Source of the DNA: Piper betle
Lineage: Eukaryota > Streptophyta > Magnoliopsida > Piperales > Piperaceae
Direction: 5' to 3'
NCBI GenBank assembly: GCA_033002965.1
Contig: JAURVB010001711.1
Location: 62,001 to 126,000, forward strand
DNA length: 64,000 nt
The notes under the pieces were generated by a model that saw only the letters and a program-made list of their open reading frames with translations, had not been told where the DNA came from and searched no databases. A program made the translations under genes and the position numbers. Positions within the stretch are counted from its first letter, which is position 1; each line of letters begins with the position of its first letter. This document shows, one piece after another, positions 23,605-33,477 of this stretch.

Positions 23605-26551
23605 TGTAAAACCCACGATTCGAGCCAGGGTATTATATTCAGAACCGGTCGGTTCGACCGTTATTTTCGCGTCGAGTCCGATTCAGAACACGTGTACTGA
23701 GCCGACGACAGTCACGTGTATGAGTTATGAGGGTCATGCGTACCCAAGTATATGATGACAACGTCATGAACACAACAGGACAGATGAGTTATTAGAATAT
23801 ATGAGAGTATGCGAGTTATTTTTTTTAATTTTTATATATAGTAGATCGTAGAATTAGTTTTAGGCCGTTTATCGCGTTAGGACGCGTTATGGGCAGTTTG
23901 GGTGGGTTGATAGCTTTAGAGCATATCATTATGATGTTTTGGTGTTTGTTTGATTTTATGGGATTTTTCTCGATTTTTTTAGGATTTAATACGACTTAAT
24001 TATTATTCTTCACTCGGGCCGGACACGAGTCAAATATTATTTATGACTTTGCCACTGAGCCTTTTCTTTTCTCTGCCGATGTTTTTTTCCCCAAACCTCA
24101 TTACCGCCCCTTTTTCTTGTCGTCGCCACCGCCGCCGACGTCGGCCTGCCGACAATCGTCGCCGCCAGGCCCATGCCACGGTGTTGCCGTTCCAGCCCGA
24201 CCAGTCCCGGCCTCTGCCAAGCCGTCGTGATGCCAGAATCGCCGCGCCTAGAGCCGCAGCTGCGTTTTGGTTGCGTTGCCAATTTCGCCACCGGCGACCG
24301 TCACTGCCACGTTCGAGTGGTTGCTTCGACACCCTCGACCACCCAGTGACCCTTCCTGACTGGAGCGGAGGCCGTTGCTGCTCAGGCCGGCTGGATCAAA
24401 TCACCCATCACTGCCACCACTATTTTGACCAATTTCCGGTGAGCTACCAACTCTACCGACCATGTCTATGCCGGAGACGCGTCGGGCTCACCGAGCGGGT
24501 TCCAAGGGTACCCAATACCTTTACTTTCCAGCCAATAGACGCCACCGGCGACTGTTGCCGGAAGTTGCCAGAAAACTACTGAAATCTGCCGAAAAACCGC
24601 CAGAAAATCAAATTCCCTAGAATTTGCCAGATATTCCGCGGAGCTCACCCAGTTGAACCCGATTGAATTTTGGATGGCAAAGGGCGCTGAATTTGAGCTC
24701 CGAGACACGTGACGGAACCCTAACTGTCGCTGATTGCCGACGATGTGAGGTATAATTACCTCCGATTTGATTATTTAAAATTGATGATGATTGTTAGTAT
24801 AACATGTTAGAATTGAGTAATTGTCATGATGAATGCCAGACTATGAATGAAGTGAAGATGTGAATGATGTGATTAACAGGGAATGAATACTAAGTGATCT
24901 AGTGCGATAAAGTAAATATGAGCATGCTTATCGAGTACGACGTAAAAACACAGTAAAATTTGTATGAATAGGATTAGTTAGAATTATTTTCATAATTATG
25001 ATTATTTGATTGTTGATTGATGTTCATTGAATTTGATGCATCATTTAGTTAGCGGGCGTTAGTATTTAGTTTTGATGTATAGGTACGAAGTAGGAGCTTG
25101 CTGCCTAGGCGCGATGACACGCTTGAAGCGTCTACCATGTCCATTTAGGACGCGTCTCTGTTTTACATTCTATTCTATTGTATGTTTATTTTATTATTCG
25201 CAGGACGGGTTACGTGGTGTTTTATTGGATCCCACTTAACTCAGGTCATTTAACCGAACAGTTTTCCGGATTAATAACCCCTCGAGGATGATTTTGAAAA
25301 CAAGATCTACCACAAGTTGCCTGCGGGCTTATTATATAAATCCCTACCCAGACCTATATATATATATATATAGTTTTCGCATTTTCAGTGAGACAAGAGG
25401 TGGAGAAATCGACTGCACATACCATGAGCGGATGCCGAGATAGTCAAAGCGGGCTCTGGATTAGTGCCAGCCGACTGTTCCATTCCCGAGGGATCCTGAC
25501 AACTTCGCGTTTGAGTTCCTCACACCCGAAGAACGTGGAGGTTTACTGGGTACTGTTTAGTACAGCGCATGTCCGGACTTGTGGTTCAAAGGGTACTAAA
25601 GGCGACTTCCTGAGAGTACTCGGCCTTCGTGCTCAAGGCTAGGAGAAATATGGAGGTAAGGAGATGGCTTAGGATTTGAGACCAGAAAATGAAGTGAGAA
25701 AATGCCGAGAGCAGCATCAGCAGCAGTTGATCAGTAAGTTCGGGATGCTACCGGGTCTGCAGCCTGGTGGCTCCTCAGTAGTGCCCTTCAGAGTGTTCAC
25801 GTGGAGTATATGATGTTTTCTTTCATATGAGAGTTTGCTCTCATAGCCAACTTGTTATAGTTATTTTATTTTTCGGACAAGTAACACTTGTTACTGACGT
25901 GCTTTTATATTATATGTAGGTAATAATCACAAATTAGAGGAGCCAGCTTGGACGGAGGAGCATTGTTGTCGCTTGCACACATGTCGGTCGATAGAGTGGT
26001 TAATATTCTATTTATGATGCTATTATATTGTGAATGATGTGAAATGCTAAGACATGATATGATATGATTAAATGCAATGAGATGATGTTATAACGTGATT
26101 GAATGCTAAGACACGATGACAATATGTGAAACATGAATAGATTGCGCAGCAGGAGCGTGATGGGTTGAGACCCAAGTTTTAGAGTGAGTCAATAGTATAT
26201 CAGATTGTGGGAATGAAGTTGCGTGGTATATGGATACATATTTGCATATATGTTTATATATAGCATTTTTACAAGGTGACCATAATTGCACTTTTAGGAG
26301 AAATTCTGTCCGTTTTATTTTAGAATTTTTTATTGAGTTTGATCGTAATTATATTGGTGTGTACTTTGAATTGCATGTCATTCATGTAGTACCATGTTAG
26401 GTTTGTGCATTCATCCATTCATTGCTAGTTGTATCTTCATCTTAAGACGCCGAGATTGGATCCGCATGAGTTAGGTTCGGGTTAGCTGACCTATGGGGCC
26501 TGTAATATGCCGGTTCGGTTCACGAGCGTGAACCGGATTTTGGGTGTTACA
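23605..26551 (+). mobile_element. 3' LTR of the nested gypsy-type element
   Basis: Begins TGTAAAACCC and ends GGGTGTTACA. Collinear with the 5' LTR throughout, including the GC-rich block at about 24050-24730. Confidence 0.92.
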
Positions 26552-26556
26552 CCACC

Positions 26557-26930
26557 TCCTTGCTGCACTTGATGTCGAGCAGGTCATGATTGTCGTTGTC
26601 GTCAACAACAATGAAGGCCTTGAACCTAGTGCGCTACCTAGCTGCAGGTTACCTTCTGCATTGACATGATCTTCATGACGTCGTCCTTGAGCACCAGGCC
26701 CAAGAGGGTCTCCACAATCTGGTGCTCCTTCACCGGCAGGAAGTGGAGGTGGATGTGCTCCAAAGATCAGATCTTTCCCTCCTTAACCTGCCGACCAAGC
26801 TTGGTAATGGGTACCCACTTTTTGTGCTCCTCACGCCACCTACCGCGATACCCACAGTGCGGTAGACCTACCTGTCTCTGCTCCCATCCCGGCTGAAGCT
26901 GCCACGGTCGCCTCCACCTCTTTCTGCCAT
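26557..26930 (-). pseudogene. Ribosomal protein S2 (uS5) fragment: N-terminus to middle
   Basis: The minus strand starts with ATG at 26930-26928 and reads [15 protein letters not shown], typical of the Gly/Arg-rich S2 N-terminus. After a frameshift come [18 protein letters not shown], then [36 protein letters not shown] and CSKEV. These follow the order of the eukaryotic 40S protein, which lies at the mRNA entry side of the small subunit. The fragment continues across the gypsy element at 16961-17047. Frameshifts and stops rule out a working product. No intron is seen, so the source was probably mRNA or an intronless stretch. It lies inside an LTR element, so this is a captured host-gene fragment. 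Confidence 0.85.
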
Positions 26931-27090
26931 GGTTGATGAAGATGGCAATCTCAGCAAATTGTAGCACCTTCTTTGCGACCCTCACCGCAATGATCCCCGA
27001 TTCACTCGGCGCCAGGACCATCCTCACAGTCACCAAGCCGCACTTACCAGTGACCTTGCAGGGCATAGTATGCGGCTTCCCGATCTTCAT
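26931..27090 (-). pseudogene. Ribosomal protein S2 (uS5) fragment: C-terminal part, placed before the N-terminus
   Basis: The minus strand reads [42 protein letters not shown] and AIFIN, the region that in S2 follows GNKIG. Here it comes upstream of the start codon at 26930 and abuts it. So the two S2 pieces are in permuted order. The last about 50 residues of the normal protein are missing. The about 230 bp before it (27324-27091) stay open in the same frame but match nothing I recognise. Confidence 0.82.
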
Positions 27091-27344
27091 ATCAGACACA
27101 CCATTCACTTCCTTGAAGAAGAACTTGGTCACTGCCACGCAGGTATCAAACGCCCGCCACATCGCCCCCTCCCCCAGCAGTCTGTTATTGTGTAGGTCGA
27201 GGGAGACGAAAGGCATATGTGAGACTCGTCTTGGAGGGCGGCCACAAGGGCATCCCTGGTAAGTAGGCGAAGTCCAAAGAACCGCCTCTTTGCCTGTCAT
27301 AGAGATTTCTTCTTTCTTAGACAATGCACCACGGCCTCCTACTA

Positions 27345-27526
27345 TAGTATACTACCCATGGCTCTATTTGAAGCGTCCGTCACCACTCCAAACGCTTGTC
27401 TGAAATCCGGCTTGGTACCTACAAGCGGTTGATGTAGTTACTCCTATCCTCAATCTGCATCCTCCAACATTGATAATTTGTTCTATCAAATTTCTCAATC
27501 TACCTAGTCTTGAAAGTGTCCGCCAT
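27345..27526 (-). pseudogene. copia-type gag start joined to a gypsy RNase H-like piece
   Basis: The minus strand has an ATG at 27526 with MADTFKTR, a stop, and IEKFDRTNYQ followed by WRMQIED, which fits a copia gag N-terminus. About 60 bases on it reads TKPDFRQAFGVVTDASNRAMG, resembling the TDAS motif at the start of gypsy RNase H. The two pieces come from different retrotransposon superfamilies. The second match is short, so it is tentative. Confidence 0.55.
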
Positions 27527-27568
27527 GACTCCCACTCAAATCAAGATCTGATTGAATAAAAGTTCACA

Positions 27569-27580
27569 TAGACAGCGCCA
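27569..27580 (-). other. Primer binding site of the RPS2-bearing element (TGGCGC type)
   Basis: Minus-strand TGGCGCTGTCTA starts two bases after the 5' LTR. This differs from the Met-tRNA type used by the other elements here and resembles the TGGCGCCGTC sites found in some plant LTR elements. Confidence 0.55.
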
Positions 27581-27582
27581 AT

Positions 27583-28149
27583 TGTTGAGAAAAAATCCTC
27601 AAAGTTAGTGATCAACAAACAACACAATATATGGGAAAATAATGTCTAAGAAATAAAATAAAATAAAACCAAAAGAACATATATTTAACGTGGAAAACCC
27701 TTTTTTCTGGGGAGTCAAATATCACAGGATCACAACAAACAATTCACTACTTTAACTAAAGATTACAACCGTCAAACATATAGAGATGTATAAGAAGATT
27801 ACTTACCTAACCTATACAATTGAGATTACGAGATTTTTCTCTCTCAATACTTTGTACATAGATTTCTCTCTCTCAATACTCTGTATAAGGTTAAACTGAT
27901 GAATAATATATTTCTCTCTTCTTATTTCTATATCCCTTTTCTTTTCTCTCTCACATCTTGCCTTCTCTTGTCTTAGCCTTTCCGTCGAATGAGACAAATG
28001 AGATCCATATTTGTAGAGATAGTTTGATGTCTTTCATCTCCTATGGAACAACAAACAATCATCTCTGTTTGTATTCTGAGATTTCTTTAGTATTCTGAGT
28101 ATGACAATGAGCTACATATTATTAATATTCATAATAACAAATATTAACC
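27583..28149 (-). mobile_element. 5' LTR of the RPS2-bearing element
   Basis: 567 bp, the same length as its partner at 14128-14694. The outer end reads TATTAACC instead of TATTAACA. GTAAG follows at 28150. Confidence 0.88.
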
Positions 28150-30043
28150 GTAAGCCCAAAATCTAAAAAATCTAGATTTGTAAAGTGAAGTTATGTTTTG
28201 AAACTTACTGAAGAATGTATACTTATATTTGATTACGCAACAAATTAAAATTTTTCGTCAAGCAGGATAGAAGTTGTTTTAATCCACATGGTAAGCCATC
28301 GGATTGTCAAAGTTATCAAACCGTCAAAACATTGGATCAGAACATCAAAATAGAAAGCACACATTCTAAAAGGTGTTTGTTTTTTACAATTGGGCATTTC
28401 TAGGTATTGAAGAGGTGGTGGTTACTAAATAAATGGTAATACTCTTTGGCTAGTGATGCTTATACTTATGCACATGTATGTTTATGCTCTCCAACTTATA
28501 TTCACTTTATATTTTACTTATAGTACATTAACAAATATGCCTTAGATATAGTTGAAATAGTCTTCTTTTCATATTTAGATATTCCTTAACAAAAAAATAC
28601 ATAACTTCAAATATTATTTGGTACTAATAGGTTGTACCGAGTACACTACATACCAACCTTAAATCTAGTATACTTTAAGCTTTTGTATCATTTTAATCGG
28701 TATCCTGTTTTTTAATATGAAATTCTCATAAAATTTAACTTTTTGTTGAACATTCTCATATATTAATTGGTATTCAATAAAATGTTGATGATAAAATATA
28801 TTTTTAATATTTAATGAATTATTTTGTTTATAATTTTAAAATATAGTTCAATGTGGTTGAACCAAATATACCTCATACTACCTATGGTCATTGAATGGTA
28901 TTTAAAACTATGAAAAACAAAATATTTTTCTAACAAATGTGCATGTCAGGCTTTTCAATTTACAGCTTTTACACTTTGTGTTTTACTTTGTGCATGTTTA
29001 AATAACCAAAAGATAACAATTTGGTCAACTCTAATTTTAGAGAGAGAAGAATAAGAAAAAGAAATACATCCTTGCTGGTTGGGCAAGGTCAAGAACAAGT
29101 AAAACCAAGGATTGTTGAGTGGTAATGGTCGATAACCTTGTCCACATGAAGACAAAGAAAAATAGTTAATTTCTTATAGGGTGTTTGGTTGTGCAAGAAA
29201 ATTTAATATAAAATTTTTAGATAATTTTGTCAAAATTTTTTATTTGTTATAATTATAAAGAATGACAGAACAAATAAAATTATATTTAATGAGGGAGGGG
29301 AGAGAAATGAACATTGAGGGGGAAAATAGGGCTTGACCCTCTTTTTTTTCTAATGATTTGTGAAACTTTTTGAAAATAACGTCAACCACTTTATATTTTA
29401 TAAATATTCTACTAAACACTTTTTAATGATATCGTTACCACTTTATATTTTAGAAATAAATGAGGCATAAAACAACGCATCCAAACGCCAAGAAAACATT
29501 TATTAATAAAAGGCCAAACGACTAATTACAATATCTAATGACCTAGCAGTATAATTACATCCATTTGTTCTGGCTGATCTAGCAATATCATGAGGTAATG
29601 AACAAAATCTGTGGGAACTCACACAATTGTCCAGCTGAATTTCTTGGAGAGGTTTTTCTAAAGATTGACAATAGGTACTAGTTGCAGATAACTAGGACCT
29701 TCTCTCTTTTCCATTGATAGATAAATAGATTTGTAATCGATCTAAAATAGGTAGTCATATCTATTGAATTTTGTTGTATGAGACATTGGTCGAGGAAGGG
29801 CTTCAACTTTAGTGAAGCAAGCGTTATCAACACCAAAAGATCCTTTGTTAGAGAAGATGAGGTACCCAGATGAGACAAAGTAATAGATACACAACCAAAG
29901 GTTGAAGAAAAAGGATCACAACTATCATCACATAACTATATAAATGAAGAAGATATAATAATTAGTTTTATGGATACCTTCTCATGTTGAGAAGAGGATG
30001 AGAGGAGCTTGGTGATGAGGTTATAGTTTAGAGTAGAAGATAA
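28150..30043 (+). repeat. Unit A, continuation after the 14 kb insertion
   Basis: Collinear with unit B at about 38711-40636. AT-rich, with no gene I can support. Minus-strand frames at 28955-29155 and 29678-29878 recur in unit B (39537-39782, 40244-40465), but this follows from the DNA duplication, and their ends differ. Confidence 0.8.
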
Positions 30044-30159
30044 ATGTATATTCATATATTTAAAAGTAATGCTTATCTTGAATTTTAATCCAATGTAGCT
30101 ATTTGCTACAGCAAGTGTGGGTACCACGAATTGACTATTGGCTGGTGACACTAGTGCAG

Positions 30160-31218
30160 GCGGATAATTGGCGTGATATTGCACTTACAAAAGCATACAC
30201 TAAATCTGCTAGACTCAGAATGTTAGGATCAAGTTCTGCATTTACTGGATTTGGAAATGTATATGGGGCTTCTGGAGATGATTCTCTTTCACACAATGGG
30301 TACTTTTTAACATGAATTTTCTCTCAACTGCTGAGTTCCCATCTTATTATTTTATGAATTACATCTTTATCTTACTAGGAAGTTTATTATGACGTGGTAC
30401 TGCTTTCAGAAATTATCTATTACTAAAGAAATTTTGTGGACGAACATCTATCACCAAAATCATTCTGGGTTTTTTTGTATAATTAGGAGAGGGTTGCAAT
30501 GATTATGGAGCGTTCATCTTAAGCTTTTGACAATGTAAGAATTTTTGTATTTTTTATTTTATTTTGCCTCGATCTCATAGCTGTCACAGGAATGAGAATT
30601 TGGTATAACTTCATTTTATTTCGTGTATTTTTGTCACTTTTTATTTTGAAAAGGTATTTGTTGGCAAAGAATGCATGTGCCAGCTGATATGGCTGATGGG
30701 CACAGATGATGTTTTTGACAATCATCGGCTACTCTTAAGTCCATATAAAATGAACATGTTCGCAATGCTTTCATACATGTAATGCCTGATGTAAACACCA
30801 TATATGTAACACTAATATTCAAACTGGTAAGGTTAATATGAAACCTTTTAAGTGTTGATGTTTTTTCTTAGTTTTGCTTCTTTATGCCAGCAATTCCTTG
30901 ATAACATTAGTGGCAAACGTTTCTTGAAAATTTGTATGAAAAATATTAGAGTAAAATTGCTTTTCTTGCATATGTTATTTTAACAATATAAGCTTCTTAC
31001 TTATTGCAGTTCAAAAAATCTTCCATTTGAGTGGTGGTATGAGGAAGATGGGCTGTTCAATGTGGATGAAGAAGGAAGGGCAGAAAAGCAACATTGTGCT
31101 GTTGCTGCTTCAAATATATTGCGCAACTTTTCTTTCATGCCTGACAATGAGTTTATCACGGCACAACACAGACATTGCTTGGAAACAATGTTCCAGTGTA
31201 TCGAAGATCAAAATACTG
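30160..31218 (+). pseudogene. LFR-like armadillo protein gene fragment (two exons)
   Basis: Exon pieces at 30160-30299 and 31010-31218 join in frame through GT/AG borders. They read DNWRDIALTKAYTKSARLR with a downstream GFGNVYG, then EDGLFNVDEEGRAEKQHCAV with FSFMPDNE and QHRHCLETMFQCIEDQNT. This matches the middle of plant LFR (LEAF AND FLOWER RELATED), an armadillo-repeat protein associated with SWI/SNF chromatin remodelling. The 5' exons and the long 3' armadillo part are absent. The sequence turns into the flank of the next CER1-like unit within 0.8 kb, so this is a truncated fragment. No stop lies in the two exons. Confidence 0.72.
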
Positions 31219-32014
31219 GTGAGAAGGGCATGTATTGTTTTCACATTCTCAGATTGCACACCAAATAGTTTAAAAATTTTGACCATATTTAAACAATCCT
31301 GAAATTGTCAGAATTTGAATAGCATAATTGGACTAGTATTTATTAACAGCTGAATAAAGGGTAAAGTAGGAACTGAAGAATGCTTGCAGTTGTTTTCTAC
31401 TGCTGACAGATTATCAGTAGTGTAGATGCATGGGAATGAATACCTGCAAGAAAATGTTGTATATTTTATGATGAATGTTGTACTGCTAATACTATCTTGC
31501 AGTAGCTTTCTTTCTGCAAGTATGACCAGTAGTATATCTACGGTGTATGTAATTCAAATTTCATGCAGAGAGAAATGCTGTATATTTTGAGATGAATGTG
31601 GTCTGAATTTTCCACAAGCATTGACTTGCACAATGCTAGCATAATAAACTTTTGAGAGATATAACATTGGTAATAATATTCGGATTGATATGAATTTTGT
31701 ATTCATCCGGATAGGCGATATTTATATAATTATATTTCAAATATATATAAAATAATAATAATAAAAATTTTTATTTTTATATGAAATTTTTATCTTTTTA
31801 AAATCGGGTTAAAAGTTTTTATTTTTATTTTATTTTATTTATTGTAAGATTTAGAATTGTATATAACAGTAATGACTTGTTTATATCATGTTCATAGTCT
31901 GGCCGCGGCAACAACTGTTTGCCACCGGCAGCCGGAACAGAGAGATGCTCATTGCTGTGGTTAAAATTATAAAATAATCAGCCAAGAGTCCCTCTACAGA
32001 CTTGCGACGAACGC
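31219..32014. other. LFR-like intron remnant and junction to unit B
   Basis: AT-rich DNA collinear with 48398-49190, with no further LFR exon. At about 31900-32015 it passes into the CER1-like upstream flank. The same join is present before unit C, so it belonged to the ancestral unit. Confidence 0.7.
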
Positions 32015-33399
32015 AATAATCTGGACGTTGAGAAAGAACACCACATCTCCTCCTATAAGAAAGAACCATCTCTTATTGCCCTCCTCACCCTTCCTTACCC
32101 ATTGAATTTCCCGAACCTCCTCCCTGTACCAAACTAAACTTGATCAGAACAATTAACTACAAAGCAAATAACTCCACTACAGGCACAGCGCATGGAACAT
32201 TAAAAAAACTTAAGTAACCATTTCCGAGGTCGTCATGCACAAAGGAAAGCCAAAGCCAACCTGTGGAATTGCAATTTCTTTTGAGTATCGCTGCAATTCC
32301 GAATTCACCACCAAAGATAGAATCGGCGAGTACCCATTAACATATTATGAACAGCCGAAAGCAATCAATCACTTCATCAATCAAAAAATTGAATAAGCAA
32401 GGCAACAATCAAAAAATTGCCCTTGCATCAATTAGTATAGCAGCACCCCACACAGAAACGCTAACGTATATTCGACAAAATTAGCAACTTATCAAAACAG
32501 ATAGGAATCAGCGGTGGTGGAAGAGCGAGAGAAACAGACGAAGCATGATTTTGCCGAACCACATGGCCGAGTCGCCCAAATTATAGAAGAGGGGCAACCA
32601 AGAACATCATGAAGACAGATGGGCTTTCACAGATACCCAAAGAACTAAAATTTGACTATATAGACTTTCTTAATAAGAAAAGTCATACTAGGAAAGTGCA
32701 TATATGCATTGTTATTTTATAATTTTAACACGTTTGATTATTTTATATACTAAAAAATTCAATTGAGTAGATGCAAATAAATGAACACTTTTAGTTTAAG
32801 TAAACTTATATACTTAATTGGAATTATCAATTCTTCAAATTAAATATCGCAATACTTTATTTTTGGTGACAATTAAAGTAAAATTTTGTATTTAAAAATT
32901 AAAATTAAGCTATTTGGAATACATATTGTATGAGTGATAACTTGGTTATAAGAGGTGCATGAATCACGACTCGTACCTAATTCTGATCGCATAGGGCACA
33001 TCCATACTTCATGCCAAGATAGACTCTCATACTTAACCATGTGTTTCTCAGATTATTAGGGATATATCTACTTCACTTTTAATTGCATGCCATGTGGTTG
33101 TATGTTAATTGTGTTTTCGTATTTCGTTATTAGTTGTCTATAGTATTTCTTTCGAAAAGGATTTAAAAAAGATCAATCATTCTATCATTCTATCCCTCCA
33201 ATTCCCTTGAACAGCAATGAGTGCTGCAGATACTCATTCATAGTTAACCATGTGGTTGAATTAGCTGTCATTGTAAATGACCCATGTGGTTGTGTCACTC
33301 CAATTCCCTTGAACTATAATGTGTGCAGCACATGGTCAGGTAATCCAATTCTAGGAACCTAATCAACAAGTTGGTTGATCTCACATCACCATCTTCCCC

Positions 33400-33406
33400 T
33401 ATAAAA
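33400..33406 (+). promoter_or_regulatory. TATA box of CER1-like copy 2
   Basis: TATAAAA lies 72 bp before the ATG at 33478, within a block conserved in all three units. Confidence 0.75.
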
Positions 33407-33477
33407 CTTGCCCAAATGTGCCATAGGAAGAAGACAGAACTATCTACAATATTATTGCAAAGCTTGGTGCTGCTGCA

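Larger units (their letters stand above)
17053..26551 (+). mobile_element. Complete but non-coding gypsy-type LTR element (LARD-like), nested
   Basis: LTRs at 17053-20011 (2959 bp) and 23605-26551 (2947 bp), a Met-tRNA primer site at 20016, a purine tract before 23605, and CCACC target duplications define a 9499 bp element. The interior is only 3.6 kb and no frame reaches 100 codons. I recognise no protease, RT, RNase H or integrase motif. This fits a large retrotransposon derivative that relied on a coding relative. The LTRs differ visibly, for instance in the AT run at 18791 and in scattered substitutions, so the insertion is not very recent. It interrupts the S2-bearing element. Confidence 0.9.
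14128..28149 (-). mobile_element. Chimeric LTR retrotransposon carrying ribosomal-protein S2 fragments, with a nested gypsy element
   Basis: Two related 567 bp LTRs (14128-14694 and 27583-28149) bound the element, GTAAG target duplications flank it, and unit B carries the empty site. Without the nested element (17053-26551) its own length is about 4.5 kb. Minus-strand order: 5' LTR, primer site, a copia-type gag start, a short gypsy RNase H-like piece, RPS2 fragments, a gypsy integrase C-terminal piece, a copia pre-RT piece, an unrecognised 1.1 kb stretch, and the 3' LTR. The LTR belongs to the same family as copia-3 (LTR at 53343-53868). No domain set is complete, so any mobility depended on proteins supplied in trans. 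Confidence 0.88.

Noticed and set aside
28955..29155. Minus-strand frame sharing TLPNQQGCISF with 39782-39537
   Set aside because: Shared only because the DNA is duplicated. Lengths and ends differ, and no known domain is visible.
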